Source: Methylobacterium brachythecii (GTDB lineage Bacteria; Pseudomonadota; Alphaproteobacteria; Rhizobiales; Beijerinckiaceae). Taken from it: DNA of 64,000 nt. The stretch lies in NCBI RefSeq assembly GCF_014196345.1, contig NZ_JACIDN010000010.1, positions 149,276-213,275 on the forward strand, in the 5' to 3' direction. A model generated the notes under the pieces. It was not told the DNA's origin and made no database searches. It saw only the letters and a list, made by a program, of their open reading frames with translations. The translations under genes and the position numbers were made by a program. Below, in pieces: positions 17,104-25,374 of this stretch (the first letter of the stretch is position 1; the number at the start of each line of letters is the position of its first letter).

Positions 17104-18863
17104 GGATTTCGATGGCCGACCATTTGGCGCTACGCGCAAACCCTCTCCCCTCTGCGGGAGAGGGGGGGCCTCGCGCAAGCGAGGATCGGGAGAGGGGTGC
17201 GCCCTCTCCGGAGACCTCGCTCTCCTCTCCCGGCCCGCTTCGCGGGGCCCCCTCCCCCGCAGAGGGGGGACGGTTATTGCGCGTGGTCGGTTCTGGACTC
17301 CTGGCGCTTGCTGTCGCCTTCGCGCCTCTGCCCTCGCTGGCCGAAACGCAGCCCGGTGCCGCGAAGAAGACCGAGCGCTCGGCGGAAGCTCGCGAGGGCC
17401 GCAAGTTACCCCCGGACTCGACGACCGAGCACACCCTGTCCCTTCCGGGCGGCCGCAGCATCGCGTTCACCGCCACCGCCGGCAGCCTCGGCCTCGTCGA
17501 TGAATCCGGGAAGCTCCAGTCCGAGATCGCCTTCATCGCCTACGTGAAGAAGGGCTCGGCTGAAGAGATCGCCGCGCGGCCGGTCAGCTTCGCGATCAAT
17601 GGCGGCCCCGGGGCGGCCTCGGCTTATCTCAACATCGGCGCGATCGGCCCCTGGCGCCTGCCGAGCGACGGCACCTCTATCAGCCCATCGCAAAAAATAG
17701 CGCTGCAGCCCAACGCCGAGACCTGGCTCGATTTCACCGATCTCGTCTTCATCGATCCCGTCGGCACCGGCTACAGCCGCTCGGCCGACGGCGACGGCAA
17801 GAGCTACTGGAACGTGGACGGCGATGCCTCGGTGCTCGCCTCGGCCATCGCGCGCTACCTGCGCCAGAACGACCGGATGACCTCGCCGAAATTCTACGTC
17901 GGCGAGAGCTATGGCGGCTTCCGCGGTCCGCTGATCGCCGCGAAGCTGCAGGAGGATATCGGAGTCGGACTGTCTGGGCTCGTCCTGCTGTCGCCGGTGC
18001 TCGATTTCGCCTGGCTGCAATCAGCCCGCACCACGCCGTGGGGATTCGTCACGCGATTGCCCTCACTCGCCGCCGCCGCGCTCGAACGCTCGGGCACCCG
18101 GCCGACCCGCAGCCTGATGGCGGAGGCCGAGCGTTACGCCTCGGGCGACTACATCGCCGACCTGCTCAAGGGCCCCGGCGACGCAGCAGCCGTGGGGAGG
18201 CTGTCCCAAAAGATCTCGGCGTTGACCGGGCTCGATCCCGAGACGGTCCGCCGCCAGGCAGGTCGGCCGACATCGAGCAGCTATCAGCGCGAGATCGGCC
18301 GCGACCAAGGCCGCGTGTCCTCGGCCTACGACGCCTCCGTCACGGGATGGGATCCGGATCCAACCGCGCCGACCTCCCACTTCGAGGACCCGGTGCTGAC
18401 GGCTCTGCAAGCGCCGCTCACCAGCGCCATGGTCGATCTCTATGCTAACACGCTGACTTGGCGCGTGACGAACATGCGCTACGAGCTGCTCAGCAATGCG
18501 GTCAATCGCGGCTGGTCCTGGGGCTCGGGACGCAGCGCCCCGGAGGCGATGGGGGCGCTCAAAGGCATCCTCTCTCTCGACGGCTCGCTGCGCGTACTCG
18601 TCGCCCACGGCTTCACCGACCTGGTCACGCCGTATTTCGCCTCGAAAATCCTGATCGACCAGATGCCCTCCTACGGTGCCGGCGAGCGCCTGAAACTCGC
18701 CGTGTACCCCGGCGGGCACATGTTCTATGCGAGGGCCGATTCCCGCGCCGCCTTCCATGCCGACGCCGCCGATCTCTACGCCCGCGCGCTCAAGGACCGC
18801 TCGGACGGCACGGCGGCACCCGGTATCCGGGGCGAGCGGCCACAGGAGCGTCCGACGCCTTGA
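17100..18863 (+). CDS. Exported serine carboxypeptidase, family S10
   Basis: Alpha/beta-hydrolase peptidase of up to 587 residues. The catalytic serine lies in FYVGESYGGFRGP (Ser about 270), the conserved FAINGGPGAAS and DLVFIDPVGTGYS precede it, and the histidine is in VYPGGHMFYARADSR (about 539). A signal peptide is clear at about 63-83 (VVGSGLLALAVAFAPLPSLA). The first 58 codons are encoded by a palindromic repeat and make an odd leader, so the true start may be the TTG at 17277 or GTG at 17283, giving a normal exported precursor. The annotated start overlaps holC by 4 bases. A lipoprotein gene overlaps its end. Confidence 0.85.
   Translation: MRISMADHLALRANPLPSAGEGGPRASEDRERGAPSPETSLSSPGPLRGAPSPAEGGRLLRVVGSGLLALAVAFAPLPSLAETQPGAAKKTERSAEAREGRKLPPDSTTEHTLSLPGGRSIAFTATAGSLGLVDESGKLQSEIAFIAYVKKGSAEEIAARPVSFAINGGPGAASAYLNIGAIGPWRLPSDGTSISPSQKIALQPNAETWLDFTDLVFIDPVGTGYSRSADGDGKSYWNVDGDASVLASAIARYLRQNDRMTSPKFYVGESYGGFRGPLIAAKLQEDIGVGLSGLVLLSPVLDFAWLQSARTTPWGFVTRLPSLAAAALERSGTRPTRSLMAEAERYASGDYIADLLKGPGDAAAVGRLSQKISALTGLDPETVRRQAGRPTSSSYQREIGRDQGRVSSAYDASVTGWDPDPTAPTSHFEDPVLTALQAPLTSAMVDLYANTLTWRVTNMRYELLSNAVNRGWSWGSGRSAPEAMGALKGILSLDGSLRVLVAHGFTDLVTPYFASKILIDQMPSYGAGERLKLAVYPGGHMFYARADSRAAFHADAADLYARALKDRSDGTAAPGIRGERPQERPTP
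17141..17270. repeat. Long imperfect palindromic repeat inside the 5' part of the S10 peptidase frame
   Basis: Starts CCCTCTCCCCTCTGCGGGAG and ends CCCCCGCAGAGGGGG, complementary over most of their length, with inner hairpins such as CTCGCGCAAGCGAG and GGCCCGCTTCGCGGGGCCC. Translated in the peptidase frame it gives NPLPSAGEGG and APSPAEGG, typical of a repeat family widespread in proteobacteria. It lies directly before the signal-peptide-coding segment of the gene. Confidence 0.75.
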
Positions 18864-19249
18864 GCGCAATTCGCAACGTCATCGTCCTCACCCTGGCCGC
18901 CGGCCTCGTGGCCGGCTGCACCAGCACCGAGGATCGCGGGCCGGCGCCCTCCCAGCAGGCGGCGGCGACGCCCCGCCCTGTGCTGTCGCCCCCAGCCGCG
19001 CCCACCTTCTCCGGACCGATCCTCGACGGCACCGGGACCTGCAACGGTCCGGTGCCCATCGCGGCGAGCGCCATCGCGCCGGGGATCGGAGAGTGCGAAC
19101 TCGTGCGCCTGAAGGGCAAGCCGCCGACCGACGTTCTCGTCGGCGAAGGGCGTGCCGGCCGGGAAGTCCAGGTGCTCTACAACGAGCCCGGCGCGAAGGA
19201 ATTGTACTTCTTCGTCAACAACAAGCTCGATCGGATCGTGAAGTCGTAA
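18860..19249 (+). CDS. Small lipoprotein of unknown function
   Basis: 129 residues starting from a TTG at 18860 that overlaps the peptidase stop codon (TTGA). The N-terminus SAIRNVIVLTLAAGLVAGCT is a lipoprotein signal with lipobox LVAGC, so Cys20 should be lipidated and the protein attached to a membrane from the periplasm. A Pro/Ala-rich linker (about 30-48) leads to a globular part containing GTGTCNGPVPIAA and ECELVRLKGKPPTDVLVGEG, typical of alphaproteobacterial small lipoproteins. Function unknown; coupling suggests cotranscription with the peptidase. Confidence 0.72.
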   Translation: MSAIRNVIVLTLAAGLVAGCTSTEDRGPAPSQQAAATPRPVLSPPAAPTFSGPILDGTGTCNGPVPIAASAIAPGIGECELVRLKGKPPTDVLVGEGRAGREVQVLYNEPGAKELYFFVNNKLDRIVKS

Positions 19250-19354
19250 CCAGACCCGAGCCCCGTTCGCGCAAGGGCGCCGGCTCCGGCGGATTTCTCA
19301 GGAACATGACCGAACACCTCCGGTTTCCCGGCGACAGTCCGAGGAGATGTTCTG

Positions 19355-19918
19355 ATGAATCGCGTAGCCATTGCAGCCCTGTGCGCGCTGCTGGCGGGCC
19401 CAGCCCTTGCCGCCGAGTCCAACGACAAGACCGTCGGGGAGCGCGCCAAATCCGTCGGTGAATCGACCGGTGTGAACTCGCTGATCGGCGTCGCCCCAAT
19501 CACGGAAGACTTCGTGAAGGAGGTCGCGATCAGCGACATGTTCGAGATTCAGTCGAGCAAGCTCGCCGAGGAGAAAGCCGACGACAAGACCAAGGCCTTC
19601 GCCAAGACGATGATCGCGGATCACGGAAAGACGTCGGAAGAGCTGAAATCCCTAGTGACCGGCGGCAAGGTGAAGGCCGAACTGCCGACGGCGCTCGACA
19701 GCACACACCAGAGCAAGCTCGACAAGCTCAAGGGCCTGAACGGCGAGGATTTCACCAAGCAATACCTGTCCGACCAGGTCAGCGCGCACAAGACCGCGGT
19801 CGACCTGTTCAAGCGCTATGGGGCGGGCGGCGACAACGCCGATCTCAAGACCTGGGCCGTCAAGACGGAGCCCCATCTCGAGGGCCACCTGAAGATGGCG
19901 CAGGACCTGCAGAAATAA
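19355..19918 (+). CDS. DUF4142 family exported protein
   Basis: 187 residues with a signal peptide (MNRVAIAALCALLAGPALAA, cleavage about residue 20) and a helical DUF4142 domain (about 45-185), a ferritin-like/four-helix type fold. The motif FAKTMIADHGKTSEELK contains the conserved histidine of the family. Function unknown; expected location is the periplasm. GAGGAGAT lies upstream of the ATG. Confidence 0.86.
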   Translation: MNRVAIAALCALLAGPALAAESNDKTVGERAKSVGESTGVNSLIGVAPITEDFVKEVAISDMFEIQSSKLAEEKADDKTKAFAKTMIADHGKTSEELKSLVTGGKVKAELPTALDSTHQSKLDKLKGLNGEDFTKQYLSDQVSAHKTAVDLFKRYGAGGDNADLKTWAVKTEPHLEGHLKMAQDLQK

Positions 19919-19950
19919 GGTGCTGTCTGCGTCTGGCGGGCGGTAGCTCT

Positions 19951-20802
19951 TCAGACGTCCCCTCGCCGCGCTCCGGCCGCGAAGGCGCGGAGCGCGGCGA
20001 CGTCGTCGGCGCCCTCGTCTCGTGCCAAGCGGGCATAGAGCCGTTCGGCACCTTCGAAGATGGATCGGCCGGCCTCGTCGTCGCCGACGAAGCCGGCGAT
20101 CTCACGCATCTCGGGCGCCCAGCGATAGGCCTTGGGTACCATGTCGGGCAGTCCGCGCTCGAACCGCGCGAGAAGCGCCGGCTCGGTCTCGGCGAGTTCG
20201 GCGCGTAGCGCCTCCAGCGATCCCGCGCGTGCTGCCGCGAGCACCATGGTCGCCGCCAACGCCGTCAGGCCCTTGTTCAGGCCGGCAAAGGACATCTTCA
20301 GCCCCGCTGCCGCGCCGATGCCGCCCTCGCAGGGGCGCATGTCGAGCCCGAACGCGCGCAGTTGCACCGCCGGGCCGGGATCATCGCCAGCTATGTAGAA
20401 GCGCGGCCCCGGCGCGCCGGGCTTCGGCGGCAGGCCGATGATCGCTCCGTCGAGAAACGTCGTGCCACCGGCCGCGATCACGCCGGCGACCTCACGCTTG
20501 GTTTCGACGTTGATCGCGTTGCAATCGACGTAGATCGCTCGGTCTTCACCGGCAGCGGCGAGCGGCCCCGCGAAGCGATGGGCCACGCCCATGGCATCGG
20601 CCGGCGGCACGATCGAGAGCAGCAGATCGGCGCGCGCGAGATCCGAATCCGCGGCATCCGACATGCCGGCAGCCCGAGCCCGTTCACGCGTCTGCTCGCC
20701 ACGTCCCTCCAATGAGGTCAGGACGCGGACGCCATTTTCGGTCAACCGGGCGGCGATGGCGCTGCCCATTGCACCAGGAGCGACAATGGCGACCGTCCGC
20801 AT
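19951..20802 (-). CDS. NAD(P)-dependent oxidoreductase, 6-phosphogluconate dehydrogenase-like with DUF1932 C-terminus
   Basis: 283 residues starting MRTVAIVAPGAMGSAIAARL, a Rossmann nucleotide-binding motif, followed by the beta-hydroxyacid-dehydrogenase-like segment FLDGAIIGLPPKPGAPG (about 116-132) and a helical C-terminal DUF1932 domain with GLKMSFAGLNKGLTALAA (Lys about 178 in the place of the catalytic lysine). Substrate unknown. It is 29 bases downstream of the aspartate aminotransferase gene on the same strand and probably shares its transcript. Confidence 0.8.
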   Translation of the reverse strand: MRTVAIVAPGAMGSAIAARLTENGVRVLTSLEGRGEQTRERARAAGMSDAADSDLARADLLLSIVPPADAMGVAHRFAGPLAAAGEDRAIYVDCNAINVETKREVAGVIAAGGTTFLDGAIIGLPPKPGAPGPRFYIAGDDPGPAVQLRAFGLDMRPCEGGIGAAAGLKMSFAGLNKGLTALAATMVLAAARAGSLEALRAELAETEPALLARFERGLPDMVPKAYRWAPEMREIAGFVGDDEAGRSIFEGAERLYARLARDEGADDVAALRAFAAGARRGDV

Positions 20803-20831
20803 GGCGCGCTCTCCCGTGGGTCGCGAAGCTC

Positions 20832-22034
20832 CTAACGGAGCGAGGCGCAGAAGCGTTGGATGCGCGTGCAGGCTTCTTCCAGCACCGCATTCGACGTGGC
20901 GTAGGAAATCCGCAGGTTCGGGCCGAGACCGAAGGCCGAGCCGTGGACCGCGGCCACGCCCTCGACCTGCAGCAGCTGGGTGACGAAGTCCTGGTCGGTC
21001 TCGATCACCGTGCCGCCCTCGGTGCGCTTTCCGATCAGCTCCGCGCAGGACGGGAACACGTAAAACGCGCCTTCCGGGGTCGCGCAGGTCAGCCCGCGCG
21101 CCTGGTTCAGCATCGACACGACGAGGTCGCGCCGGCCCTCGAAGGCCTTCTTGAACTGCACGAGATGATCCTGCGGGCCGTCTAGTGCAGCGACGGCCGC
21201 CCATTGCGAGATCGTGGTGGCGCCCGAGGTCTGTTGGCCTTGCACGAAATCCATCGCCTTGATGATCGGCTCCGGACCAGCTGCATAGCCGATGCGCCAG
21301 CCGGTCATGGCATAGGCCTTCGAGACGCCGTTCATCGTCACGGTGCGGTTGAAGAGCTCCGGCTCGACCTGGGCGGGTGTGACGAAGTCGAAATCGCCGT
21401 AAGTCAGGTGCTCGTAGATGTCGTCGGTGAGGACGTGCACCCGGGGGTGCCGCAGCAATACGTCGGTAATCGCCTTCATCTCGCCGCGCGTGTAGGCGGC
21501 GCCCGACGGGTTCGAGGGCGAATTCAGGATGATCCACTTGGTGTTCGGCGTCAGCACGCGCTCCAAGGCCTCGGCCTGGAGCTTGAAGCCATGCGCCATA
21601 TCTGTCTCGACGAAGACCGGGATGCCGCCGCAGAGCACGACGATTTCCGGATAGGACACCCAGTAGGGCCGCGGGATCACGACCTCGTCGCCGGGGTTCA
21701 TCGTCGTGAGCAGCGCGTTGTAGATGATGTGCTTGCCGCCGGTGGCGACGATGGTCTGTGAGACCTTGTAGTCGAGCTCGTTCTCGCGCTGGAACTTGCG
21801 GACGATCGCCTCGCGCAGAGGCACGATGCCGGAGACCGGAGGGTATCGCGTCTGATTGCGCTCGATCGCCTCGATCCCGGCCCGCTTGATGTGGTCCGGC
21901 GTGTCGAAATCGGGCTCGCCCACTGACAGGCTGATCACGTCGACGCCCTGGGCTTTCAGCTCGCGTGCCTTCTGCGTCATCACGATCGTCGCGGACGGCT
22001 TCACACGCGACAGGGCGTCGGCCAACAGGGCCAT
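20832..22034 (-). CDS. aatA: Aspartate aminotransferase (class I PLP aminotransferase)
   Basis: Transfers amino groups between aspartate and 2-oxoglutarate; alphaproteobacterial members may also act as prephenate aminotransferase. 400 residues from the ATG at 22034 (MALLADALSRVKPSATIVM), preferred because GGAG lies 9 bases upstream. Motifs: SVGEPDFDTP, NSPSNPSGAAY, LTDDIYEHLTYG and the PLP lysine in GVSKAYAMTGWRIGY (about 238), with the arginine near the end in NLRISYATS. Length and motifs are standard for the 1-beta/1-gamma group. Whether it has prephenate activity cannot be decided by eye. Confidence 0.92.
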   Translation of the reverse strand: MALLADALSRVKPSATIVMTQKARELKAQGVDVISLSVGEPDFDTPDHIKRAGIEAIERNQTRYPPVSGIVPLREAIVRKFQRENELDYKVSQTIVATGGKHIIYNALLTTMNPGDEVVIPRPYWVSYPEIVVLCGGIPVFVETDMAHGFKLQAEALERVLTPNTKWIILNSPSNPSGAAYTRGEMKAITDVLLRHPRVHVLTDDIYEHLTYGDFDFVTPAQVEPELFNRTVTMNGVSKAYAMTGWRIGYAAGPEPIIKAMDFVQGQQTSGATTISQWAAVAALDGPQDHLVQFKKAFEGRRDLVVSMLNQARGLTCATPEGAFYVFPSCAELIGKRTEGGTVIETDQDFVTQLLQVEGVAAVHGSAFGLGPNLRISYATSNAVLEEACTRIQRFCASLR

Positions 22035-22329
22035 GACTGGGGTCTCCGAGAGGTCGTGACATGAGGCGCGCAAGGCGATGCGCGCGACGGGGCCGGACCC
22101 TATTCCTGCGGTGTCGGGGGGACAAGGGCGCGAGTTTTGGGCAAGCTCGCCCGCGAACGATCAACACCTGTGATGGTCGATATTTGCAGTTTTGATTTGT
22201 TGCCGACCGACGCTTCGGTCAAGTTGCCGACCGATCACAGTCAGCTAGGGTTCAGCGCATTTCTGCCTGAATGCTTCGCACATACACCCTTGGCAGCGAC
22301 GACGCTGCGCAGCAACGAAGCTGGACCGC

Positions 22330-22560
22330 ATGCCCCGCTACTTCTTTGATGTTCACGACGGCGTTGAAGTTCGAGACGACGTCGGTCGCGTCTTCGCGGA
22401 TCAAGAGGGTGCGCGTCGTGAAGCCCTGCAGCTCGCGGCCGACTACGCCAAGGTCGTCGAGAACCTGTCAGCGAGCGGTCTTCTCGTCGTGACCGTCCGC
22501 AGCGAGGCAGGCGAGACCGTAGCTGTCGTCAGATTGATTTGTCAGATCGACGCGCCTTAG
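22330..22560 (+). CDS. DUF6894 family small protein
   Basis: 76 residues, starting MPRYFFDVHDGVEVRDDVG and continuing with FADQEGARREALQLAADYA, the signature of a small family very abundant in Methylobacterium and relatives. Function unknown; often encoded near stress-related or regulatory genes. Its 3' end overlaps by about 32 bases the end of a possible convergent small gene. Confidence 0.82.
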   Translation: MPRYFFDVHDGVEVRDDVGRVFADQEGARREALQLAADYAKVVENLSASGLLVVTVRSEAGETVAVVRLICQIDAP

Positions 22561-22696
22561 CGCGTTCCTGCGCAAGCTCGATCAACACCATCTCAAGCAA
22601 GACACGAAGCCGGAATCTTCCATGTTTGCTTAGTAAATCTCTGGCCTCCCGGCACAAGCTCTCGACATCATCGAGAACTTTTTCCTGCTCAGGCAT
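22529..22696 (-). CDS. Possible 55-residue helical protein, convergent with the DUF6894 gene
   Basis: Short frame starting MPEQEKVLDDVESLCREARD and ending KARRSDKSI, strongly amphipathic and helical, with composition typical of a real protein rather than of a chance frame in high-G+C DNA (no Gly/Pro/Arg-runs). Upstream ribosome-binding signal is weak (CAGAGA before the ATG). It overlaps the 3' end of the DUF6894 gene tail to tail. No family recognised. Confidence 0.45.
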   Translation of the reverse strand: MPEQEKVLDDVESLCREARDLLSKHGRFRLRVLLEMVLIELAQERAKARRSDKSI

Positions 22697-23023
22697 TCTC
22701 TGATCTGCGAAGCGTGGATCACATCAACGCTGATGCAGTGAACAGCCAAGACAAGTCCAGCTCTTTGTTGCCGAGGATTTGGCTGTCGCAAGCGGCAGGG
22801 CGCTTTTGGTTCACGGCTTGTGTTTTTCAGGCAACGGCCGGTGCGAGGGTGCCTGTGGCGCTCCACCTTCAGCCACACGCTTCAGCGCCCGTGCAACGGC
22901 CATCCCGATCGTAACGGCGTCTTACAAGACAAGGTGCCGACGAGCCTCACCCGTCCGCATCGTCGAAGCGGACGGGTGAGGCGACGTTCCGTCAGTGTCG
23001 CGAAGGCTGGCTGTTCTTCCGCG
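22697..23023. other. Intergenic region after cysN with a strong hairpin
   Basis: No convincing gene. It contains a perfect 14-base inverted repeat at 22945-22981 (CCTCACCCGTCCGC / GCGGACGGGTGAGG, 9-base loop). On the minus strand this lies about 40 bases after the cysN stop codon and may end the cysHDN transcript, although no T run follows it. The remainder is lower in G+C than the surroundings and shows no feature I can name. Confidence 0.6.
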
Positions 23024-24424
23024 TCAAATCCCGCCGAACACCCAGCGCAGCCGCGACAGGAACCCGCCACCGGGCCGCGTGTCGCCCTTCCGAGCGGCTT
23101 CGTCGCCCTTCGGTGCGACGGCGATCGACGCCTTCACGAGGCCGAGGGCGGCCGTGTCAGTCGTCTCCCGATCGATCAGAATGAGCGAGCCGGTATCGCG
23201 GTTGTCGGCATATGGGTCGACGGCGATCTCGCGGTCGAGGTTCAACGTCACCTCGCCGATGTCGTTGATGCCGAGCTTGTCGGCAGGCGCCGCCTTACCC
23301 GTCTCCGGGTCGATCCGGTTGCGGATCGACTTCACTACGGCGTTCGTCGTGACGGTGCCGATCTTCGCCCAGAGGCTCGCGCCGGGCGTCAACTCGGTCT
23401 CCAACGCCCAGAATAGGCGCACGTCGAGTGTATCCGTGACCGTCAGCGGCGCGTCGGCCGTGGTGATGACGGCGCCGCGCGAGGCATCGACCTCATCGGC
23501 CAGCACGATCGTGACCGATTGGCCTTCGCTGGCGCGTGGCAGATCGCCATCGGCCGTGAAGATCCGCGCGATGGTCGAGGTCTTGCCCGAAGGCGCAACG
23601 ACGACCTTGTCGCCGGGTGCAGCCGAACCGGAGGCGATCAAGCCCGAGAATCCCCGAAACTCGGAATTCGGCCGGTTGACCCACTGCACCGGCAAGCGGA
23701 ACGCGGCGGCGCGCTCCTCCGACTTGACCGGAACCTCTTCGAGGTAGCGCAGCAGGGGGCCGCCCTCGTACCAGACTGCGGCCGTGCCCGGCAGAACGAC
23801 GTTGTCGCCGTTCTTGGCCGAAAGCGGGATCGCGCGGATCTCGGTGAAACCGAGAGGGGCTGCGAACTCGCCGAAGCCCGCGACGATCCGGTCGAACGTA
23901 TCCTGCGACCAGCCGGCGAGATCCATCTTGTTCACAGCCAGCGCGATCCGCTTGATGCCGAGCAGCGAAACCAGCAGCGCATGGCGCCGGGTCTGACGGG
24001 TCAGGCCCTGTCGGGCATCGACCAGGATCACGGCCACGTCGGCGGTCGAGGCGCCAGTCGCCATGTTGCGGGTGTACTGCTCGTGGCCGGGCGTGTCGGC
24101 GACGATGAACGAGCGCGTCTCCGTCGAGAAGAAGCGGTAGGCGACGTCGATGGTAATGCCCTGCTCGCGCTCGGCCTGAAGGCCGTCGACGAGCAGCGCC
24201 AGATCGATCTCCTGGCCCTGCGTGCCGTGCTTGCGGGAGTCGCGCTGGAGCGCGGTCACCTGGTCGTCGAAGATCTGCTTGGTGTCGTGCAGCAGGCGAC
24301 CGATCAGCGTCGACTTGCCGTCGTCGACGGAGCCGCAGGCGATGAAGCGCAAGACTTCCTTGCTCTGGTGAGCATGCAGGAACGTCTCGTAGCCGAAGGC
24401 TTCCGGGGACTGATGGATGGTCAT
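23024..24424 (-). CDS. cysN: Sulfate adenylyltransferase subunit 1 (GTPase)
   Basis: GTPase subunit that drives formation of adenosine 5'-phosphosulfate (APS) from ATP and sulfate by CysD. 466 residues. P-loop GSVDDGKSTLIGRLLHD (about 32-48), switch II VADTPGHEQYTRNMATG and the guanine motif NKMDLAGW are intact, followed by beta-barrel domains. The length shows that no CysC (APS kinase) domain is fused, consistent with the APS-reductase-type CysH two genes upstream. Start codon overlaps the cysD stop by one base (TGATG). Confidence 0.95.
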   Translation of the reverse strand: MTIHQSPEAFGYETFLHAHQSKEVLRFIACGSVDDGKSTLIGRLLHDTKQIFDDQVTALQRDSRKHGTQGQEIDLALLVDGLQAEREQGITIDVAYRFFSTETRSFIVADTPGHEQYTRNMATGASTADVAVILVDARQGLTRQTRRHALLVSLLGIKRIALAVNKMDLAGWSQDTFDRIVAGFGEFAAPLGFTEIRAIPLSAKNGDNVVLPGTAAVWYEGGPLLRYLEEVPVKSEERAAAFRLPVQWVNRPNSEFRGFSGLIASGSAAPGDKVVVAPSGKTSTIARIFTADGDLPRASEGQSVTIVLADEVDASRGAVITTADAPLTVTDTLDVRLFWALETELTPGASLWAKIGTVTTNAVVKSIRNRIDPETGKAAPADKLGINDIGEVTLNLDREIAVDPYADNRDTGSLILIDRETTDTAALGLVKASIAVAPKGDEAARKGDTRPGGGFLSRLRWVFGGI

Positions 24425-25374
24425 CAGAAATAGCCCTCCTGCTTCTTGCGCTCCATGGCGCCCGAGCCGTCCTTGTCGATGACTCGGCCCTGGCGCTCCG
24501 AGGTGCGGGCAGCCAGCGTCTCGCCGATGATCTCCGGCAGGGTCGCGGCCGGGCTCTCGACGGCGCCGGTCAGCGGGTAGCAGCCGAGCGTGCGGAAGCG
24601 GACCTGCCGGAGCTGCGGGGTCTCGCCCGGCTCGAGCGGCAGCCGCTCGTCATCGACCATGATGAGCTGGCCGTCGCGCTCGACGACGGGCCGCTCGGCC
24701 GCGAAGTACAGCGGCACGATCGGGATCTTCTCCTGCTCGATGTAGAGCCAGATATCGAGCTCGGTCCAATTGGAGAGCGGGAAGACCCGGAAACTCTCGC
24801 CGCGGCGCTTCTTGAAATTGTAGAGGTGCCAGGGCTCGGCGCGCTGGCGCTTCGGATCCCAGCGATGCTGCGCATTGCGAAGGGAGACGATGCGCTCCTT
24901 GGCGCGGCTCGCCTCCTCGTCGCGGCGGGCGCCGCCGAAGGCCGCATCGAACTTGTGCTTGTCGAGGGCCTGACGCAGGGCCTGCGTCTTCATCACGTCG
25001 GTATGGACTTCCGAACCGTGGCTGACAGGGCCGATGCCCTTGGCGAGCCCGTCCGGGTTGGTGTGCACGAGGAGATCGAGGCCGAGCTCCTTCGCCCGCT
25101 GATCGCGGAAGGCGATCATCTCCTTGAACTTCCAGGTCGTGTCGATGTGCATCAGCGGGAACGGCAGGCGTCCCGGCGCGAAGGCCTTCAGCGCGAGATG
25201 CAGCAGGACCGACGAGTCCTTGCCGATGGAATAGAGCATCACCGGGTTCTCGGTCTCGGCGACCGTCTCCCGGAAGATGTGGATGCTCTCGGCTTCGAGG
25301 CGCTGGAGATGGGTCAGGCGCGCAGGCGACGGCGCGGCCAGATCCGACAGCTTCTCGGCGGTGGCAGCACTCAT
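24424..25374 (-). CDS. cysD: Sulfate adenylyltransferase subunit 2
   Basis: Catalytic PP-loop subunit of ATP sulfurylase, 316 residues. The PP-loop SIGKDSSVLLHLALKAF (about 50-66), HIDTTWKFKEMI, the conserved GGARRDEEASRAKERIVS and the C-terminal KKQEGYF are all present. I use the ATG at 25374; a TTG one codon upstream is also in frame. It overlaps both neighbours by a base and so forms a tightly coupled cysH-cysD-cysN operon. Confidence 0.96.
   Translation of the reverse strand: MSAATAEKLSDLAAPSPARLTHLQRLEAESIHIFRETVAETENPVMLYSIGKDSSVLLHLALKAFAPGRLPFPLMHIDTTWKFKEMIAFRDQRAKELGLDLLVHTNPDGLAKGIGPVSHGSEVHTDVMKTQALRQALDKHKFDAAFGGARRDEEASRAKERIVSLRNAQHRWDPKRQRAEPWHLYNFKKRRGESFRVFPLSNWTELDIWLYIEQEKIPIVPLYFAAERPVVERDGQLIMVDDERLPLEPGETPQLRQVRFRTLGCYPLTGAVESPAATLPEIIGETLAARTSERQGRVIDKDGSGAMERKKQEGYF

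Noticed and set aside
22630..22878. 82-codon minus-strand frame after cysN
   Set aside because: Basic, low-quality composition and no ribosome-binding site; the better small frame here is 22529-22696.
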